Origin: an uncultured Synergistales bacterium
GTDB lineage: Bacteria > Synergistota > Synergistia > Synergistales > Aminobacteriaceae
DNA length: 5,129 nt
Direction: 5' to 3'
Assembly (NCBI GenBank): GCA_905234205.1
Contig: CAJOGG010000137.1
Coordinates: 1 to 5,129 of the forward strand
Position 1 is the stretch's first letter, and each line of letters starts with the position of its first letter. The notes beneath the pieces were generated by a model. The model made no database searches. It was not told where the DNA came from and was given only the letters and a program-made list of their open reading frames with translations. Positions 5,002 through 5,129 of this stretch are shown here, piece after piece. A program made the translations under genes and the position numbers.

Positions 5002-5129
5002 TAGTTACATAACAATCGAGATGTTCAGTGATGGTATTCAGGAAATTAAGGCAGAACTCCAAGGTATAAAATCTGAAATACAAGAAATCAAAGCAGAAGT
5101 AGGACAAATTGAGAAACAACAATTAATCA
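4988..5129 (+). CDS. N-terminus of a coiled-coil protein (partial, runs off the right edge)
   Basis: This frame opens at ATG 4988, 7 bases after AGGAG (4976-4980), and is still open at the end of the window after 47 codons. It overlaps the HTH gene by 14 bases in another frame, which points to coupling. From Phe13 to Ile41 hydrophobic residues fall at 13, 17, 20, 24, 27, 31, 34, 38 and 41, a perfect 4-3 heptad spacing of a leucine-zipper-like coiled coil. QEIKAE occurs twice, 14 residues apart (18-23 and 32-37), suggesting growth by duplication of a two-heptad unit. The rest of the protein is not visible, so no function can be given. It may oligomerise with, or act alongside, the HTH protein. 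Confidence 0.7.
   Translation, partial: MISNDSYITIEMFSDGIQEIKAELQGIKSEIQEIKAEVGQIEKQQLI

Noticed and set aside
4910..5122. Reverse open frame of 70 codons at the right edge
   Set aside because: Antisense to the HTH and coiled-coil genes; its Phe/Leu-rich content is what the reverse of Glu/Lys-rich codons gives.
1..5129. CRISPR array, tRNA, insertion sequence or broken gene
   Set aside because: No regularly spaced repeats, cloverleaf-like sequence, transposase frame or frameshift was seen; repeats found are all coding or operator-like.

Overview
The window looks like the late end of a prophage or phage genome from a low-to-moderate GC Gram-positive-lineage host (Bacillota). The evidence is strong AGGAGG-type ribosome sites before nearly every gene, a family 4_1-type holin, tight ATGA-type gene overlaps and a TTG start. 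A GH108-type endolysin beside this holin would fit a Negativicutes host, but the sequence alone does not fix the genus.

Layout. Bases 1-3193 (+ strand) are one late operon. It holds the 3' end of a tail-associated gene (to 94), a 703-residue modular Ig-like tail or adhesion protein (107-2218), a GH108 endolysin (2208-2774) and a holin (2771-3193). All are coupled by overlaps or very short gaps. A 7-bp hairpin at 3183-3201 carries the stop codons of both converging genes and probably ends transcription there.

Bases 3200-4574 (- strand) are a two-gene accessory unit past the lysis cassette, where phages often carry morons. It is read from 4574 leftward: a 363-residue protein with repeated SAP/HeH-like motifs, then an 88-residue protein I do not recognise. 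They are separated by 16 bases, with the ribosome site of the second gene touching the stop of the first.

Bases 4575-4713 are a divergent control region with two near-identical palindromes whose centres lie 42 bp apart. One covers the -10 of the leftward unit and the other covers the likely -10 of a rightward unit. The rightward unit starts with a 95-residue excisionase/MerR-type DNA-binding protein (4714-5001) and continues into an overlapping heptad-repeat coiled-coil gene that leaves the window (4988-end).

The late operon would display a cell-surface-binding protein and lyse the host. The divergent right half looks like a co-regulated accessory or lysogeny module of unknown function, and it is the most likely place for something undescribed.
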